NCBI GenBank assembly: GCA_017642885.1
Contig: JAEPOM010000009.1
Location: forward strand, 62,001 to 126,000
Direction: 5' to 3'
Source: Henriciella sp.
GTDB lineage: Bacteria > Pseudomonadota > Alphaproteobacteria > Caulobacterales > Hyphomonadaceae
DNA: 64,000 nucleotides
Translations under genes and position numbers: made by a program
In this document: positions 1-8,658 of the stretch, one piece after another
Layout: every line of letters starts with the position of its first letter
Numbering within the stretch: the stretch's first letter is position 1
The notes under the pieces: model-generated
The model's input: only the letters and a program-made list of their open reading frames with translations
What the model was told of the DNA's origin: nothing
Databases searched by the model: none

Positions 1-229
1 CGAGTTTCGGGTCAAGCTTGCCAAGCGCCATATTGGTCTCGGCTGCGGCCCGTTTGACGACGCCAAGGGCCCGCACGATCGGGACTGGCTGCTTTTCCCA
101 GCCAATCTTGAAATTTCCGAGGGATCGCTGCGCCTGAGCGCCCCAGTATTTGTCTCCTGGAACCTCTACCGGGCCCATTGTGTCGGATTCGATCCTTGGC
201 GTTGCGCCCTTACCTTCAATCGTGCTCAT
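1..229 (-). CDS. fumC: Class II fumarate hydratase, N-terminal part (cut by window edge)
   Basis: The first 76 codons are visible; the rest lies beyond position 1. FumC catalyses reversible hydration of fumarate to L-malate in the TCA cycle, in the cytoplasm. The translated start carries the hallmark N-terminal segment of class II fumarases: [13 protein letters not shown] followed by [17 protein letters not shown]. The ATG at 229 has a GGAG Shine-Dalgarno 8 bases upstream, and the family normally begins at this point. The Fe-independent homotetramer family is about 460 residues long, so roughly five sixths of the gene is missing. Identification is secure from the N-terminal motif. A related aspartase is less likely because of the WGAQAQRS motif. 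Confidence 0.93.
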   Translation of the reverse strand, partial: MSTIEGKGATPRIESDTMGPVEVPGDKYWGAQAQRSLGNFKIGWEKQPVPIVRALGVVKRAAAETNMALGKLDPKL

Positions 230-326
230 GCCGCAGTCTCCATGCAGGCCAAAATTCGTGCCTGCGAGGTAGCACGCTCTTACGAATGCGCAAGCGGGTG
301 GGCTTGGTTCATACAGTCACAGGAGA

Positions 327-779
327 TTAGTTGGCGGCGCTTCCTGATGCCTGAAGAGCGACGGGCGCTTCTTCCCAAATCTGCGTCTGGCAGATCGGCC
401 CAATACAGCCTTTGACTTGCAAGCGACCGTCGCCGAGGCGCTTCAGGCGCGACGCATAGGTTTTATCATTCTCGGGATCATAGATCGTGCCGCCGCGCCA
501 ATCTTTCTTCTTCTTGTCGAAGCCCTGCAGCATCAAAAGACCCAGCACCGGGTCGCCGGCTTTGGTCAGGGCCGTTTCCGGAGTATCGCCCGGCTCCATG
601 GCGTTTGGATCGATCCAGGAGACGCGTCCACAGGGGCTGTCATCGCCGCAATCTTCGATGGTTACCGTGGAGGTCTTGGCCTGTGTCAGGAACGTCCCGT
701 ACACATTATGCCCATCCTCCGCGTGTGCGGTTGCCCCCAACAAAACAACGCCTAGCGCCAATCCAGCCGTTCTGATCAT
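327..779 (-). CDS. DUF2147 family secreted protein
   Basis: A 150-residue protein of the DUF2147 family; function unknown. Residues 1-20 form a Sec signal peptide ending ATAHA before EDG. The mature part has the family signatures: CGDDSPCGRVSW near the start, GGTIYDPENDKTY in the middle and LQVKGCIGPICQTQIW near the end. Four cysteines (two pairs) could form disulfides in the periplasm. I place the start at 779, where ATG follows GGGAGAGG by 4 bases; an upstream extension would add a basic, non-conserved leader overlapping the divergent DUF1489 gene. It shares a 99-base intergenic region with that gene. Confidence 0.82.
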   Translation of the reverse strand: MIRTAGLALGVVLLGATAHAEDGHNVYGTFLTQAKTSTVTIEDCGDDSPCGRVSWIDPNAMEPGDTPETALTKAGDPVLGLLMLQGFDKKKKDWRGGTIYDPENDKTYASRLKRLGDGRLQVKGCIGPICQTQIWEEAPVALQASGSAAN

Positions 780-878
780 CAGCCTCTCCCTTTGTACTCG
801 TCTCCAATCACCGACTATGGCTGTATGTGGACAAATTTCCACCTTCACAGACATTAAACCTCGTTTACCTTCTCTGAC

Positions 879-1292
879 ATGATTCACATGGTGAAACTTT
901 GCGTCGGGGCGGATGATGCTAGCGACATTGAGCGTTGGCAGCAGCGGGTGATGCAATCTTCGCCTTTGCCTTTCCATCATACGCGAATGGTTCCGAAACG
1001 TGCCGGAGAATTAAGCGATGGCGGATCGATGTTCTGGGTGACCAAAGGCATCATCCTGGTGCGTCAGCGCATTCTTGATGTGAAAGAGATAACCGATCGC
1101 GGCGGACGTAAAGCCTGTGAACTCGTCTTTGATCCGGAACTGATCGCCGTGGAGCCAACGCCGAAGCGCGCTTTCCAGGGCTGGCGTTATCTCAAACCCG
1201 ACGATGCACCCGCCGATCTCAAGCAAGGATCCGGCACGATTGAAATGCCCGCCAAGCTGCGCGCAAAACTGAGAGACGCGATGGTCTGGTAG
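879..1292 (+). CDS. DUF1489 family protein
   Basis: A 137-residue cytoplasmic protein matching DUF1489, a conserved alphaproteobacterial family of unknown function. The N-terminus MIHMVKLCVGADDASDIERW is typical, and downstream segments such as GSMFWVTKGIILVRQRI and AFQGWRYL are family hallmarks. The product has no signal peptide or membrane segment. It is divergent from the DUF2147 gene and followed after 5 bases by a convergent gene. The start at 879 fits the family length; a start at 888 (MVKL) is also possible. Confidence 0.8.
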   Translation: MIHMVKLCVGADDASDIERWQQRVMQSSPLPFHHTRMVPKRAGELSDGGSMFWVTKGIILVRQRILDVKEITDRGGRKACELVFDPELIAVEPTPKRAFQGWRYLKPDDAPADLKQGSGTIEMPAKLRAKLRDAMVW

Positions 1293-1297
1293 CCCTC

Positions 1298-1789
1298 TTA
1301 GTTCAGGGCGTCAGATTGTGAGCCATATTGTTCGGTGCATGCGCTTGAAGGTTTTGCCGTTTGCACGCGGATACTCGAAACCGGTCGCTGCGCGGCGACC
1401 GCGACGCGCTCTGCATCAGAAAACATGCTCGCGAGGCGGCTGAGGCTTTCGCGTTGCTCTTTGGCGCCATTTGGCAATTCCAGAACCAGCAATTGGTCCT
1501 CTGATTCTGCGGCCATGCCGCGGAAGATGCAGCTCATTGTTCGTGACCGTTCCGCCGTATCGACCCAGCGCGCCAATTCGACGGAGGTCCGGGCAAACCG
1601 ATAGACATCCAGCGCATAGGTGCCGGAGATTTCCAGTGATTGTCCCTGGTCGACGGTCAAGATCATCTCGGTCGTCTGAGCCGACAAACGGCTTGCCTCG
1701 AGGCCCCATTGTCGGGCGAGATCTGTGCTGGCCTGGGCGCTAAATGGCAGCGTTGCGATGGCGGCGCAGGCAAAGAGAGGTTTCAACAC
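1298..1789 (-). CDS. Secreted protein of unknown function
   Basis: About 163 residues, not recognised. I choose the GTG at 1789 because an AGGAG Shine-Dalgarno lies 7 bases upstream and because this start gives a proper signal peptide (MLKPLFACAAIATLPFSAQA, then STD). The longer frame begins with TTG at 1813 and would bury the ribosome site. The mature part is alpha-helical in character with two cysteines (SCIF and SACTE) that could pair. It is convergent with the DUF1489 gene and upstream of the crotonase gene on the same strand only by position; no functional link is evident. Confidence 0.65.
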   Translation of the reverse strand: MLKPLFACAAIATLPFSAQASTDLARQWGLEASRLSAQTTEMILTVDQGQSLEISGTYALDVYRFARTSVELARWVDTAERSRTMSCIFRGMAAESEDQLLVLELPNGAKEQRESLSRLASMFSDAERVAVAAQRPVSSIRVQTAKPSSACTEQYGSQSDALN

Positions 1790-1844
1790 GGGACGGCTCC
1801 TAATCGTTTCCAATCGGAAACGAGCAAACCGCGTGCCATGCGCG

Positions 1845-2582
1845 CTATTTTTTCATAAAGGCGTTGATCCGATCGTGCATGTCCGGCCCGACCCCTTCAT
1901 TCTCCATGACTTCCCATTGCAGTCCGGAATCCAGCGGATCGGCGTCGGTTGCTTCGAGTAAGCGCTTATTGGCGGCGTGAGAAAAGGCAGAGTTTGCAAG
2001 CACTTGTTTGGCAAACGCGCGCAGCTCGTCCTCGAAATGATCGTCCTCGAAGACGGCTTCACAAAGCCCCATCGCGAGGGCGGCATCGGCGCGAACCGTC
2101 TCTGCTGTGAACATCAATCGCTTGGCAGTCGAGATCCCGACCCGGCGCGGCAGACGCTGGCTCATACCCCAGATCGGGGTCAGCGCCCATTTGGCATGGG
2201 TGTCGGCGAACTTGGCCGATTTCGCTGCAAGGATGAAATCTGCTGCGAGCGCGACTTCCAGGGCGCCCGTATAGCAATGGCCGTGAACCGCCGCGATCAC
2301 GGGCTTGGGGAGCTTTTCCAGCATGCGAAGGGTTTCAGAGTGCCAACCCGGAGATGGGACTTTCTCACCCTCCGCGATGTCGCCGAGATCATGACCGGCA
2401 GAAAAACACTTACCAGCCCCGCGCAGGATGACGCAGCCAATCGCGTCGTCTTTCTTCAGGTCGATCACATGCGCGCGCAATTCCTTGAACATGCCCACCG
2501 TCAGGGAGTTCAGCTTGTCCGGTCGATTGAGGGTCAGCCATGAGAGCCCGTCTTCGTCCTGCCGTGTCACCAGATCGCCCAT
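1845..2582 (-). CDS. Enoyl-CoA hydratase/isomerase family protein (crotonase fold)
   Basis: A 245-residue crotonase-superfamily protein. The ATG at 2582 has GGGAGG 6 bases upstream; a further frame extension to 2642 is unsupported. Conserved elements are LTLNRPDKLNSL (residues 17-28), the oxyanion-hole segment CFSAGHDL (59-66) and HGHCYTGALEVAL (100-112), where E109 corresponds to the first catalytic Glu of enoyl-CoA hydratase (Glu144 in the rat enzyme). The position of the second Glu (Glu164) seems to be Ala/Lys (DTHAKWAL), so ordinary hydration is uncertain. The sequence resembles ECHDC3-type paralogues. It is divergent from the yghU-like gene. Confidence 0.85.
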   Translation of the reverse strand: MGDLVTRQDEDGLSWLTLNRPDKLNSLTVGMFKELRAHVIDLKKDDAIGCVILRGAGKCFSAGHDLGDIAEGEKVPSPGWHSETLRMLEKLPKPVIAAVHGHCYTGALEVALAADFILAAKSAKFADTHAKWALTPIWGMSQRLPRRVGISTAKRLMFTAETVRADAALAMGLCEAVFEDDHFEDELRAFAKQVLANSAFSHAANKRLLEATDADPLDSGLQWEVMENEGVGPDMHDRINAFMKK

Positions 2583-2739
2583 AAATTCCTCCCGGTTTGT
2601 ATGTGTTTGAAGCAGCATGCATGCCTCACCCAGGGTTCGCATAGACCCTATTCCATTTCTTGGCCTAGGCTTTCGCGAGGGCAGGCTCTTATGTATGTGT
2701 CGAATCTACTGCGCAAAGACCGAAGAAGGAGAGCGCCTC

Positions 2740-3621
2740 GTGGCTGATAGTGAATACACCCCCCCAAAAGTATGGACCTGGGACACGGAAAGCGGCGGAC
2801 GCTTTGCAAACATCAATCGACCCATCGCCGGACCGACGCATGACAAGGAATTGTCTGTCGGTAAGCACCCGCTCCAGCTTTATTCCTTGGCGACGCCAAA
2901 CGGGGTGAAAGTGACGATCATGCTGGAGGAACTTCTGGCCGCGGGTCATACAGGCGCCGAGTATGATGCCTGGCTGATCAATATCCAGAATGGCGATCAG
3001 TTCGGTTCAGGCTATGTCGACATCAATCCGAACTCGAAGATTCCAGTTCTCGCAGACCACTCGACGGACCCGGTCACACGCGTGTTCGAAAGTGGGTCGA
3101 TCCTAGTCTATCTATCCAACAAGTTCGATGGTGCCTTCCTGCCGCAAGACCATAAAGGCCGCACAGAAGCGATGAATTGGCTGTTCTGGCAAATGGGTTC
3201 CGCGCCGTATCTCGGTGGCGGCTTTGGGCATTTCTACGCCTATGCACCTAGTAAGATGGAGTATCCGATCAACCGCTTTGCCATGGAAGTGAAACGCCAG
3301 ATGGACGTGCTCGAGCGTCATCTTGCTGACAATGAGTATATGGCGGGCAGCGAATACTCCATCGCGGATATGGCGATCATGCCCTGGTATGGCTCCATGG
3401 CGAAAGGCATCCTGTACGAAGCGGCCGAGTTCCTGTCGGTTCACGAGTACAAGAATGTCATCCGCTGGACCGACCAACTCATGTCCCGCAAGGCGGTGCA
3501 GCGTGGCCAGATGGTCAACCGCGTCTGGGGCGATCTTGAGCGCCAGCTGCCTGAACGCCACGATGCCAGCGACTTCGAAACCAAGACGATGGACAAGATC
3601 CAGGCAGCGGCTGAGAGCTAA
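2740..3621 (+). CDS. yghU: YghU-type glutathione S-transferase (disulfide-bond oxidoreductase)
   Basis: A 293-residue GST of the Nu class, close along its full length to E. coli YghU, which reduces disulfides and organic peroxides using two glutathiones per subunit. Visible blocks are KVWTWDTESGGRFANINRP at the start, SLATPNGVKVTIMLEEL in the thioredoxin-fold domain, NPNSKIPVL, FESGSILVYLSNKF, and the C-terminal RHDASDFETKT. I set the start at the GTG at 2740, preceded by GAAGGAG, which matches the YghU N-terminus; the upstream 41 codons are not conserved. Cytoplasmic. It is convergent with the acyl-CoA dehydrogenase gene (3-base gap). Confidence 0.92.
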   Translation: MADSEYTPPKVWTWDTESGGRFANINRPIAGPTHDKELSVGKHPLQLYSLATPNGVKVTIMLEELLAAGHTGAEYDAWLINIQNGDQFGSGYVDINPNSKIPVLADHSTDPVTRVFESGSILVYLSNKFDGAFLPQDHKGRTEAMNWLFWQMGSAPYLGGGFGHFYAYAPSKMEYPINRFAMEVKRQMDVLERHLADNEYMAGSEYSIADMAIMPWYGSMAKGILYEAAEFLSVHEYKNVIRWTDQLMSRKAVQRGQMVNRVWGDLERQLPERHDASDFETKTMDKIQAAAES

Positions 3622-3624
3622 AGC

Positions 3625-4860
3625 CTAAAGCAGGTCTCCGCCCGCGGCGGCGGCTGTGGTGCCGTCTTTCTTGAAGGCGCGGATCACGTTCTTGCCGGTG
3701 ATCCACTTGTGCACCTCGTCTGGTCCATCGACCAGGCGCTGCGAGCGGATATGCGTGTACCAGGCTGCCAGCGGTGTGTCGGTAGAATAACCGAGGGCGC
3801 CGTGAAGCTGGATCGCGGTGTCGACGACTTTGTGGACCATATTGGCCAGGAAGACTTTGGCGATGCCATTCTCCTGACGAATGTCGAGGCCGTTTTCGGC
3901 CTTGTAGGCGATGTGCATCAGCATCAGGCGCGCGATGTAGAGCTGGCTGGCGCACTCAGCCAGCATGAATTGGACGCCCTGGCGATCTTCGAGGCCGGTG
4001 CCAAACGTCGAGCGTTGGGTGACATGAGCCGTGGCGAGATCAAGAGCGCGCTGCGCCATCGCAACATTGTGCATGCCATGCCGCAGGCGGCCATAGGCGA
4101 GGCGATGCTGACCCATCGCAAAACCCTGACCTTCACCGCCGAGCAGGTTCTCTTCTGGCACGACCAGATTGTCGATTGAGATCTCGCAATGCGCCGCGCC
4201 CATCTGTTCGGCGATCTCGCTATGAAGCGCCATGGTGGGGATATTGCGAAGGATCTTGTAGCCGGGGTTTGGCAGCTCGACGATGAAGGTCGAGAATTGC
4301 TGGTGACGCGGCGCCTCAGGATTGGTTTTTGCCATCACGACGGCGATGTCTGCGACATTGGCCGAAGAGGAGAACCACTTCTCGCCATTCAGTACGTAAT
4401 TGCCTTTTCCATCCTTGACCGCACTGGTTTGCATGCCGGTTGCATCTGCGCCGGCAGCCTTCTCCGTCATCGAGTAGCAGATCCGCTTTTCGCCATTGAA
4501 GAGCGGTTTCAAGAATTTTTCTTTCTGATGGTCAGTGCCATGAGCGAGAAGCGTCAGCATGGTGGCATCATCCGGCCCCTGGCTGTTCATCGACAGCGCG
4601 CCGAGATGGCTCTGACCAAGTTCCATCTGGACCAGCGCGTTGGCGAGCGGGCCAAGACCCATACCGCCATGTTCGGCAGGTATGAATGGAAGCCACAAGC
4701 CTTGCGCCCGCGCTTTCTTGCGCAAATCGGAAATCACCGTACTGAGCGCTTCGCCATCCGTCAGCCGTTTTTCGGCTGGGATACATTCATCCTGGACCCA
4801 TTGCCGGACCCGCGCACGGACCTCTTTTGCATCATCCGGAATTACAAAATCGATCGCCAT
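3625..4860 (-). CDS. Acyl-CoA dehydrogenase (ACAD10/11-like)
   Basis: A 411-residue FAD-dependent acyl-CoA dehydrogenase oxidising acyl-CoA thioesters at C2-C3 and passing electrons to ETF. Typical motifs are YSMTEKAAGADATGMQT (flavin/substrate segment), LNGEKWFSSSANVAD, QLHGALGYSTDTPLAAWY and the C-terminal LVDGPDEVHKWITGKNVIRAF, which is characteristic of the ACAD10/11 clade associated with unusual or hydroxylated acyl chains. The ATG at 4860 follows AGGAGGAG. It lies 45 bases downstream of the iron alcohol dehydrogenase gene on the same strand, so the two are probably co-transcribed. Confidence 0.92.
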   Translation of the reverse strand: MAIDFVIPDDAKEVRARVRQWVQDECIPAEKRLTDGEALSTVISDLRKKARAQGLWLPFIPAEHGGMGLGPLANALVQMELGQSHLGALSMNSQGPDDATMLTLLAHGTDHQKEKFLKPLFNGEKRICYSMTEKAAGADATGMQTSAVKDGKGNYVLNGEKWFSSSANVADIAVVMAKTNPEAPRHQQFSTFIVELPNPGYKILRNIPTMALHSEIAEQMGAAHCEISIDNLVVPEENLLGGEGQGFAMGQHRLAYGRLRHGMHNVAMAQRALDLATAHVTQRSTFGTGLEDRQGVQFMLAECASQLYIARLMLMHIAYKAENGLDIRQENGIAKVFLANMVHKVVDTAIQLHGALGYSTDTPLAAWYTHIRSQRLVDGPDEVHKWITGKNVIRAFKKDGTTAAAAGGDLL

Positions 4861-4905
4861 GACAGGCTCCTCCTGGGTTTGTTTTGTTGTCGTCAGACCA
4901 GAGCG

Positions 4906-6036
4906 TTACATCGCTTGCTCGAAGATCCGTTCATAGTCGGCTTGTTCTGCCGGGCGCGCATTACCACGGTGGGCAAGGTCGTTCAGGGCATATTCGACAA
5001 TGCCCGGTCCGTCTGAGGACTCCACTCCAATCGCCGAGAGAGTCGACGGAATACCGAGATCGTCATTCAGTTTGGCGATCGCATCGCCGAGATCGGCATT
5101 CGCTGAGAGGCCCATGGCAAAGCGCAAGCGCTCATACTTCTCTGGTGCCGCACCTTCATTGAACCGCAATAGATGCGGCAGGAAGATCGCGTTTAGCGTG
5201 CCATGATGCAGCTTCTTTTCTTTTAGACGCCCAGCGGCGTGGCTGAGCGCGTGAACGGACCCGAGACCTTTGGTGAAAGCGAGGGCGCCTTCATAACTCG
5301 CCATCATCATGTTCCATCGGGCGTCTTTGTCGGTTCCATCAGCGACCGCGCGTTTCAATGCGCCAGTTTTGATCGCGCGGTTGAGACCGTCATAACCGAT
5401 GCCCTCTGCGGGCGGGTTCACGGCAGGGGTTAGAACCGCTTCGATACAATGCGTGACGGCATCCATGCCGGTCGCCGCAGTCAGGAGCGGGGGAAGGCCG
5501 AGTGTCAGGTCCGGGTCGCAAATCGCAGTAGCTGGAATGAGGTGGGGTGACGCAAAGGTTTCCTTCCGGCCATTGTTCATAGTTGTGATCATACCGACGG
5601 AGACTTCGGAGCCCGTCCCGGCAGTGGTGGGCACTGCGATCAGGGGCGGCAGTTTGCCAATATGTTTCGCGCCGCCTGTGATCGCTGCGTACTTTTCGAG
5701 CGGGCCGCCATGGGCAGCGAGAAGGCCAACCGCCTTGGTCAGGTCCATGGCGGAGCCACCGCCTAGCGCGACGAGGCCGTCAGCGTTTGCCGCATTGTAT
5801 TGATCGGCGACAGCGATTGCCTGGTCCTCCGTCGGATTGGCGACCGTGTCTGCGAAGACTGCGGCAGGTTCCATGCCGAGATTCTCGAGAACCGTATCGA
5901 GCAGGCCGACGGCCTTGATACCTGGATCGGTGATGATCATCGGGCGAGAGACTGCAAACCCTGTGAGTGTTCTGCCGAGCTGTCCGATCGCGCCATGATC
6001 GAAAATGGTGGTGGTCAGAAAATTGATGACGGGCAT
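4906..6036 (-). CDS. Iron-containing alcohol dehydrogenase
   Basis: A 376-residue group III (Fe-ADH) NAD(P)-dependent alcohol dehydrogenase. The nucleotide-binding stretch ALGGGSAMDLTKAVGLL and the metal-binding region are visible: GMDAVTHCIEAVL, SVHALSHAAGRLK and LHHGTLNAIFLPHLL supply the Asp and His ligands. The substrate cannot be read from sequence; the pairing with the acyl-CoA dehydrogenase suggests an alcohol-to-acid route feeding beta-oxidation. The ATG at 6036 follows GGAGAG. The gene is divergent from the Gfo/Idh gene across 105 bases. Confidence 0.9.
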   Translation of the reverse strand: MPVINFLTTTIFDHGAIGQLGRTLTGFAVSRPMIITDPGIKAVGLLDTVLENLGMEPAAVFADTVANPTEDQAIAVADQYNAANADGLVALGGGSAMDLTKAVGLLAAHGGPLEKYAAITGGAKHIGKLPPLIAVPTTAGTGSEVSVGMITTMNNGRKETFASPHLIPATAICDPDLTLGLPPLLTAATGMDAVTHCIEAVLTPAVNPPAEGIGYDGLNRAIKTGALKRAVADGTDKDARWNMMMASYEGALAFTKGLGSVHALSHAAGRLKEKKLHHGTLNAIFLPHLLRFNEGAAPEKYERLRFAMGLSANADLGDAIAKLNDDLGIPSTLSAIGVESSDGPGIVEYALNDLAHRGNARPAEQADYERIFEQAM

Positions 6037-6141
6037 GGCGGGCTCTCCGGACTGGTTATTTTTGTTTCACTGCTTAGAAAGCCCAGACACGACCGAAGGG
6101 CAATCACTCCCCTTGCGGCATCATGACAGGGAGCAAGGGTA

Positions 6142-7140
6142 ATGACTGGACTGGGGATTGGCATACTTGGCGCCGCGCGGATTACGCAAAAGGCTTTGAT
6201 CGACCCGGCCAAGGTGATCCCGCGAACGCACCTCGCTGCGATTGCTGCGCGGGACCGCGGCCGTGCAGAGGCTTATGCGACCCGCCACGGAGTGAGGCAG
6301 GTCTTCGATGATTATGCCGGGGTGATCGCCTGTGAGGATGTTGACCTGGTTTACAATCCATTGCCGATCAACCTGCATGCGGAGTGGACCATCAAGGCGC
6401 TGGAAGCGGGCAAACATGTGCTCTGTGAAAAGCCGTTCGCGATGAATATGGATGAGGCGCGCGACATGCTCGCTGTCGCCGAGAAGCACGGCAAGCGGCT
6501 GATTGAGGCGTTTCACTATCGATATCACCCGGCTTTCGCGACCTGTCTCGAATGGCTGGCGGCGGATGAGATTGGGGACCTCCGTGAGATCCATGCGGCG
6601 TTCAATGTAGCGATCAAGGATGATGGAACCGAAATCCGGCATCGGGTCGAAACAGGCGGCGGCGCGATGATGGATCTTGGATGCTATCCCTTGCACTGGG
6701 CGCTGACCGTGGCTGGCGCTGCGCCCATTGAGGTCTCCGCCAAAGCTGAGCTGACGCCGACCGGTGTCGATGAGAGCCTGCAATCGCACCTTGTATTTGA
6801 GTCTGGGGTTGAGGCGCATCTCACGGCGAGCATGGCGCCGGATCAATCATTTGAAGCGTGGATGCGGCTGGTCGGGACGAAGGGCGAAATTGCGTTCACC
6901 AATCCTCTGGCACCGCAGCTCGGATCGCGGCTTGCGCTAAGTCAGGGCCCGATGACGCGATCACTGACCGAGATCAGCCCGATTACAACCTACACCTATC
7001 AATTGGGCGCAGTAGTCGAGGCCCTGGAAGAGCAACGCCCGCTCCCCACCGAGGGCGAGATGATCCTTCGACAGCAAACCGTTCTGGATGAGATTTACGC
7101 AGCCGCCGGGCTTCGGCATCTGAGGTATCTGAAAGAATAG
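6142..7140 (+). CDS. Gfo/Idh/MocA family oxidoreductase
   Basis: A 332-residue NAD(P)-dependent dehydrogenase of the glucose-fructose oxidoreductase family, probably acting on sugars or dihydrodiols. The Rossmann N-terminus reads GLGIGILGAARITQKAL, followed by YNPLPINLHAEW and the family-defining LCEKPFAMN segment (EKP lysine). FHYRYHPAF and DLGCYPLHW belong to the C-terminal substrate domain. The ATG at 6142 has AGGGAG/AAGGG upstream. It precedes the tetR gene by 38 bases but that gene has its own promoter. Confidence 0.88.
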   Translation: MTGLGIGILGAARITQKALIDPAKVIPRTHLAAIAARDRGRAEAYATRHGVRQVFDDYAGVIACEDVDLVYNPLPINLHAEWTIKALEAGKHVLCEKPFAMNMDEARDMLAVAEKHGKRLIEAFHYRYHPAFATCLEWLAADEIGDLREIHAAFNVAIKDDGTEIRHRVETGGGAMMDLGCYPLHWALTVAGAAPIEVSAKAELTPTGVDESLQSHLVFESGVEAHLTASMAPDQSFEAWMRLVGTKGEIAFTNPLAPQLGSRLALSQGPMTRSLTEISPITTYTYQLGAVVEALEEQRPLPTEGEMILRQQTVLDEIYAAAGLRHLRYLKE

Positions 7141-7142
7141 AG

Positions 7143-7172
7143 TTGACACATTAATATCAAATGAGACATTAT
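7143..7172 (+). promoter_or_regulatory. Putative sigma70-type promoter of the tetR gene
   Basis: A perfect -35 hexamer TTGACA lies at 7143-7148. An 18-base spacer leads to CATTAT at 7167-7172 as a -10 box. Transcription from this promoter should begin around 7178-7180, that is, essentially at the ATG at 7179, predicting a leaderless message. Confidence 0.55.
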
Positions 7173-7180
7173 TGTCTCAT
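7161..7180. promoter_or_regulatory. Inverted-repeat operator ATGAGACA-N4-TGTCTCAT
   Basis: A perfect inverted repeat with 8-base arms and a 4-base centre covers the -10 box and runs into the start codon of the tetR gene. The size and placement suit an autoregulatory TetR-dimer site. Confidence 0.65.
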
Positions 7181-7739
7181 GACAAATTCTATCCGTCCTT
7201 CAACGCGTGATGCGATTATCGAAGCCGCTTTCGCCGTATTCAGCAAAGATCCGAGTGCAGCCCTGTCTGAAGTGTCGACTCTGGCAGGGGTCGGGCGCGC
7301 GACGCTGCATCGTCATTTTTCCAGCCGCGAAGACCTGATCCGCGCGTTGGCCAAGATTGCCAACCAGGAAATGGATGATGCGGTCGACGCAGCGTGCGCC
7401 AATGTCGCGTCCTATTCAGAAGCGGCTCGCAAATCGCTCCACGCATTGATCCCGCTCGGCGATCGATATGGGTTCCTGGAACTTGAGCCGATCGACGATG
7501 ATCCAGAGCTGAAAGCCGCTTTCGAGCGCCAGAAGCGCGAGACTGAGGAAATGGTCGACGAGGCCAAACGCGAAGGCCTGTTCGACCCGTCAATCCCAAC
7601 CAGCTGGATCGTGCAGGCCTATGACCACTTGCTTTATGCCGGATGGGAAAGCGTGAAGGCGGGCGAGACGACGCCTGACCAAGCCGCTGACCTCGCCTGG
7701 CGCACCCTTACCGCAGGACTTGGAAACCAAAAGCAATGA
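7179..7739 (+). CDS. TetR/AcrR family transcriptional regulator
   Basis: About 186 residues. The N-terminal helix-turn-helix is clear: TRDAIIEAAFAVF, then LSEVSTLAGVGRATLHRHFSSREDLIRALAK. The remaining two thirds form the helical ligand-binding domain, whose ligand cannot be predicted. The frame is open from 7161, but the first ATG sits inside the palindromic operator; the ATG at 7179 gives a canonical N-terminus. The stop overlaps the start of the hydroxylase gene as ATGA (7736-7739), so the pair is translationally coupled and the regulator probably controls that gene together with itself. Confidence 0.88.
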   Translation: MTNSIRPSTRDAIIEAAFAVFSKDPSAALSEVSTLAGVGRATLHRHFSSREDLIRALAKIANQEMDDAVDAACANVASYSEAARKSLHALIPLGDRYGFLELEPIDDDPELKAAFERQKRETEEMVDEAKREGLFDPSIPTSWIVQAYDHLLYAGWESVKAGETTPDQAADLAWRTLTAGLGNQKQ

Positions 7740-8626
7740 CCGCCGATAACATCACTCTATTCGCCACGAACTTTGACGACGCCTTCTTTCTGATTGGCGG
7801 CGCTGTCCTGATCATCGAGCTTCTGACCGCCTTGTTCTCGGGGTCTCTGCGCGGGCGCGCAATTCTTGACATGATTGCCAGCGCAACCACCCAGATCCCC
7901 AGCCTTTTGGTCGAGATTTTCCTGATGTCATTCCTCTATCTGGGTATGGTCGTGGTCGCCGAGACATTTGTGCCCTGGCAAATGCCGATCACTGTCTGGA
8001 CCTTCGCGCTGGCCATCTTTGCGTGCGACTTTGCCTATTACTGGGAACACCGTATCGCCCATCAGGTGCGTCTCTTATGGACACAACACGCGGTCCATCA
8101 TTCTTCGCGAGAGATGAATGTGGTCGTGGCCATCCGCTTTGGACCGTTCGAGGGCTTTATCTCCGCTTTGCTCCATTTTCCGCTCATCCTGCTTGGCTTC
8201 CCGCCAGCGCTTGTCTTTGCCGGAATCATTATCGTACTCGGGTATCAGACCTGGATTCATACCGAACTGATCGGCAAGCTTGGGCCGCTGGAAGGCGTGC
8301 TGAACACACCCGCCAATCACCGCGTGCACCATGGCTGCGACGACAAATATATCGACAAGAATTATGGTGGCATCCTGATCATCTGGGACCGACTGTTCGG
8401 AACCTATCAGCGCGAAGAAGAGACACCCCGCTACGGGCTGAAGCGCGACTATGACAGCGTGAACCCGCTATCGGTCTGGTTCTCCGAGTGGCCGGGTCTG
8501 TTCTCTGACCTGAAGAAAGCGCGAAGTGTCGGCGAGACCTGGATGTATCTGTTCGGTCGCCCCGGCTGGCAGCCTCAATCGTCGCCGACAGACCTCACGC
8601 TTTCCGAGCCGGAGCAGACAAGGTAA
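7736..8626 (+). CDS. Sterol desaturase / fatty acid hydroxylase family protein
   Basis: A 296-residue integral membrane di-iron enzyme. The conserved histidine clusters are HRIAHQ (HX3H), HAVHHSS (HXXHH) and NHRVHHG (HXXHH), separated by hydrophobic segments that place the di-iron centre on the cytoplasmic face. The family hydroxylates or desaturates lipids, carotenoids or sterol-like molecules; the substrate here is unknown. It is the second gene of a tetR-hydroxylase operon with a 4-base overlap, so its expression is likely under TetR control. Confidence 0.9.
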   Translation: MTADNITLFATNFDDAFFLIGGAVLIIELLTALFSGSLRGRAILDMIASATTQIPSLLVEIFLMSFLYLGMVVVAETFVPWQMPITVWTFALAIFACDFAYYWEHRIAHQVRLLWTQHAVHHSSREMNVVVAIRFGPFEGFISALLHFPLILLGFPPALVFAGIIIVLGYQTWIHTELIGKLGPLEGVLNTPANHRVHHGCDDKYIDKNYGGILIIWDRLFGTYQREEETPRYGLKRDYDSVNPLSVWFSEWPGLFSDLKKARSVGETWMYLFGRPGWQPQSSPTDLTLSEPEQTR

Positions 8627-8658
8627 CCTGCTTGCGACTTTGAAAAGGACACTGCCTC

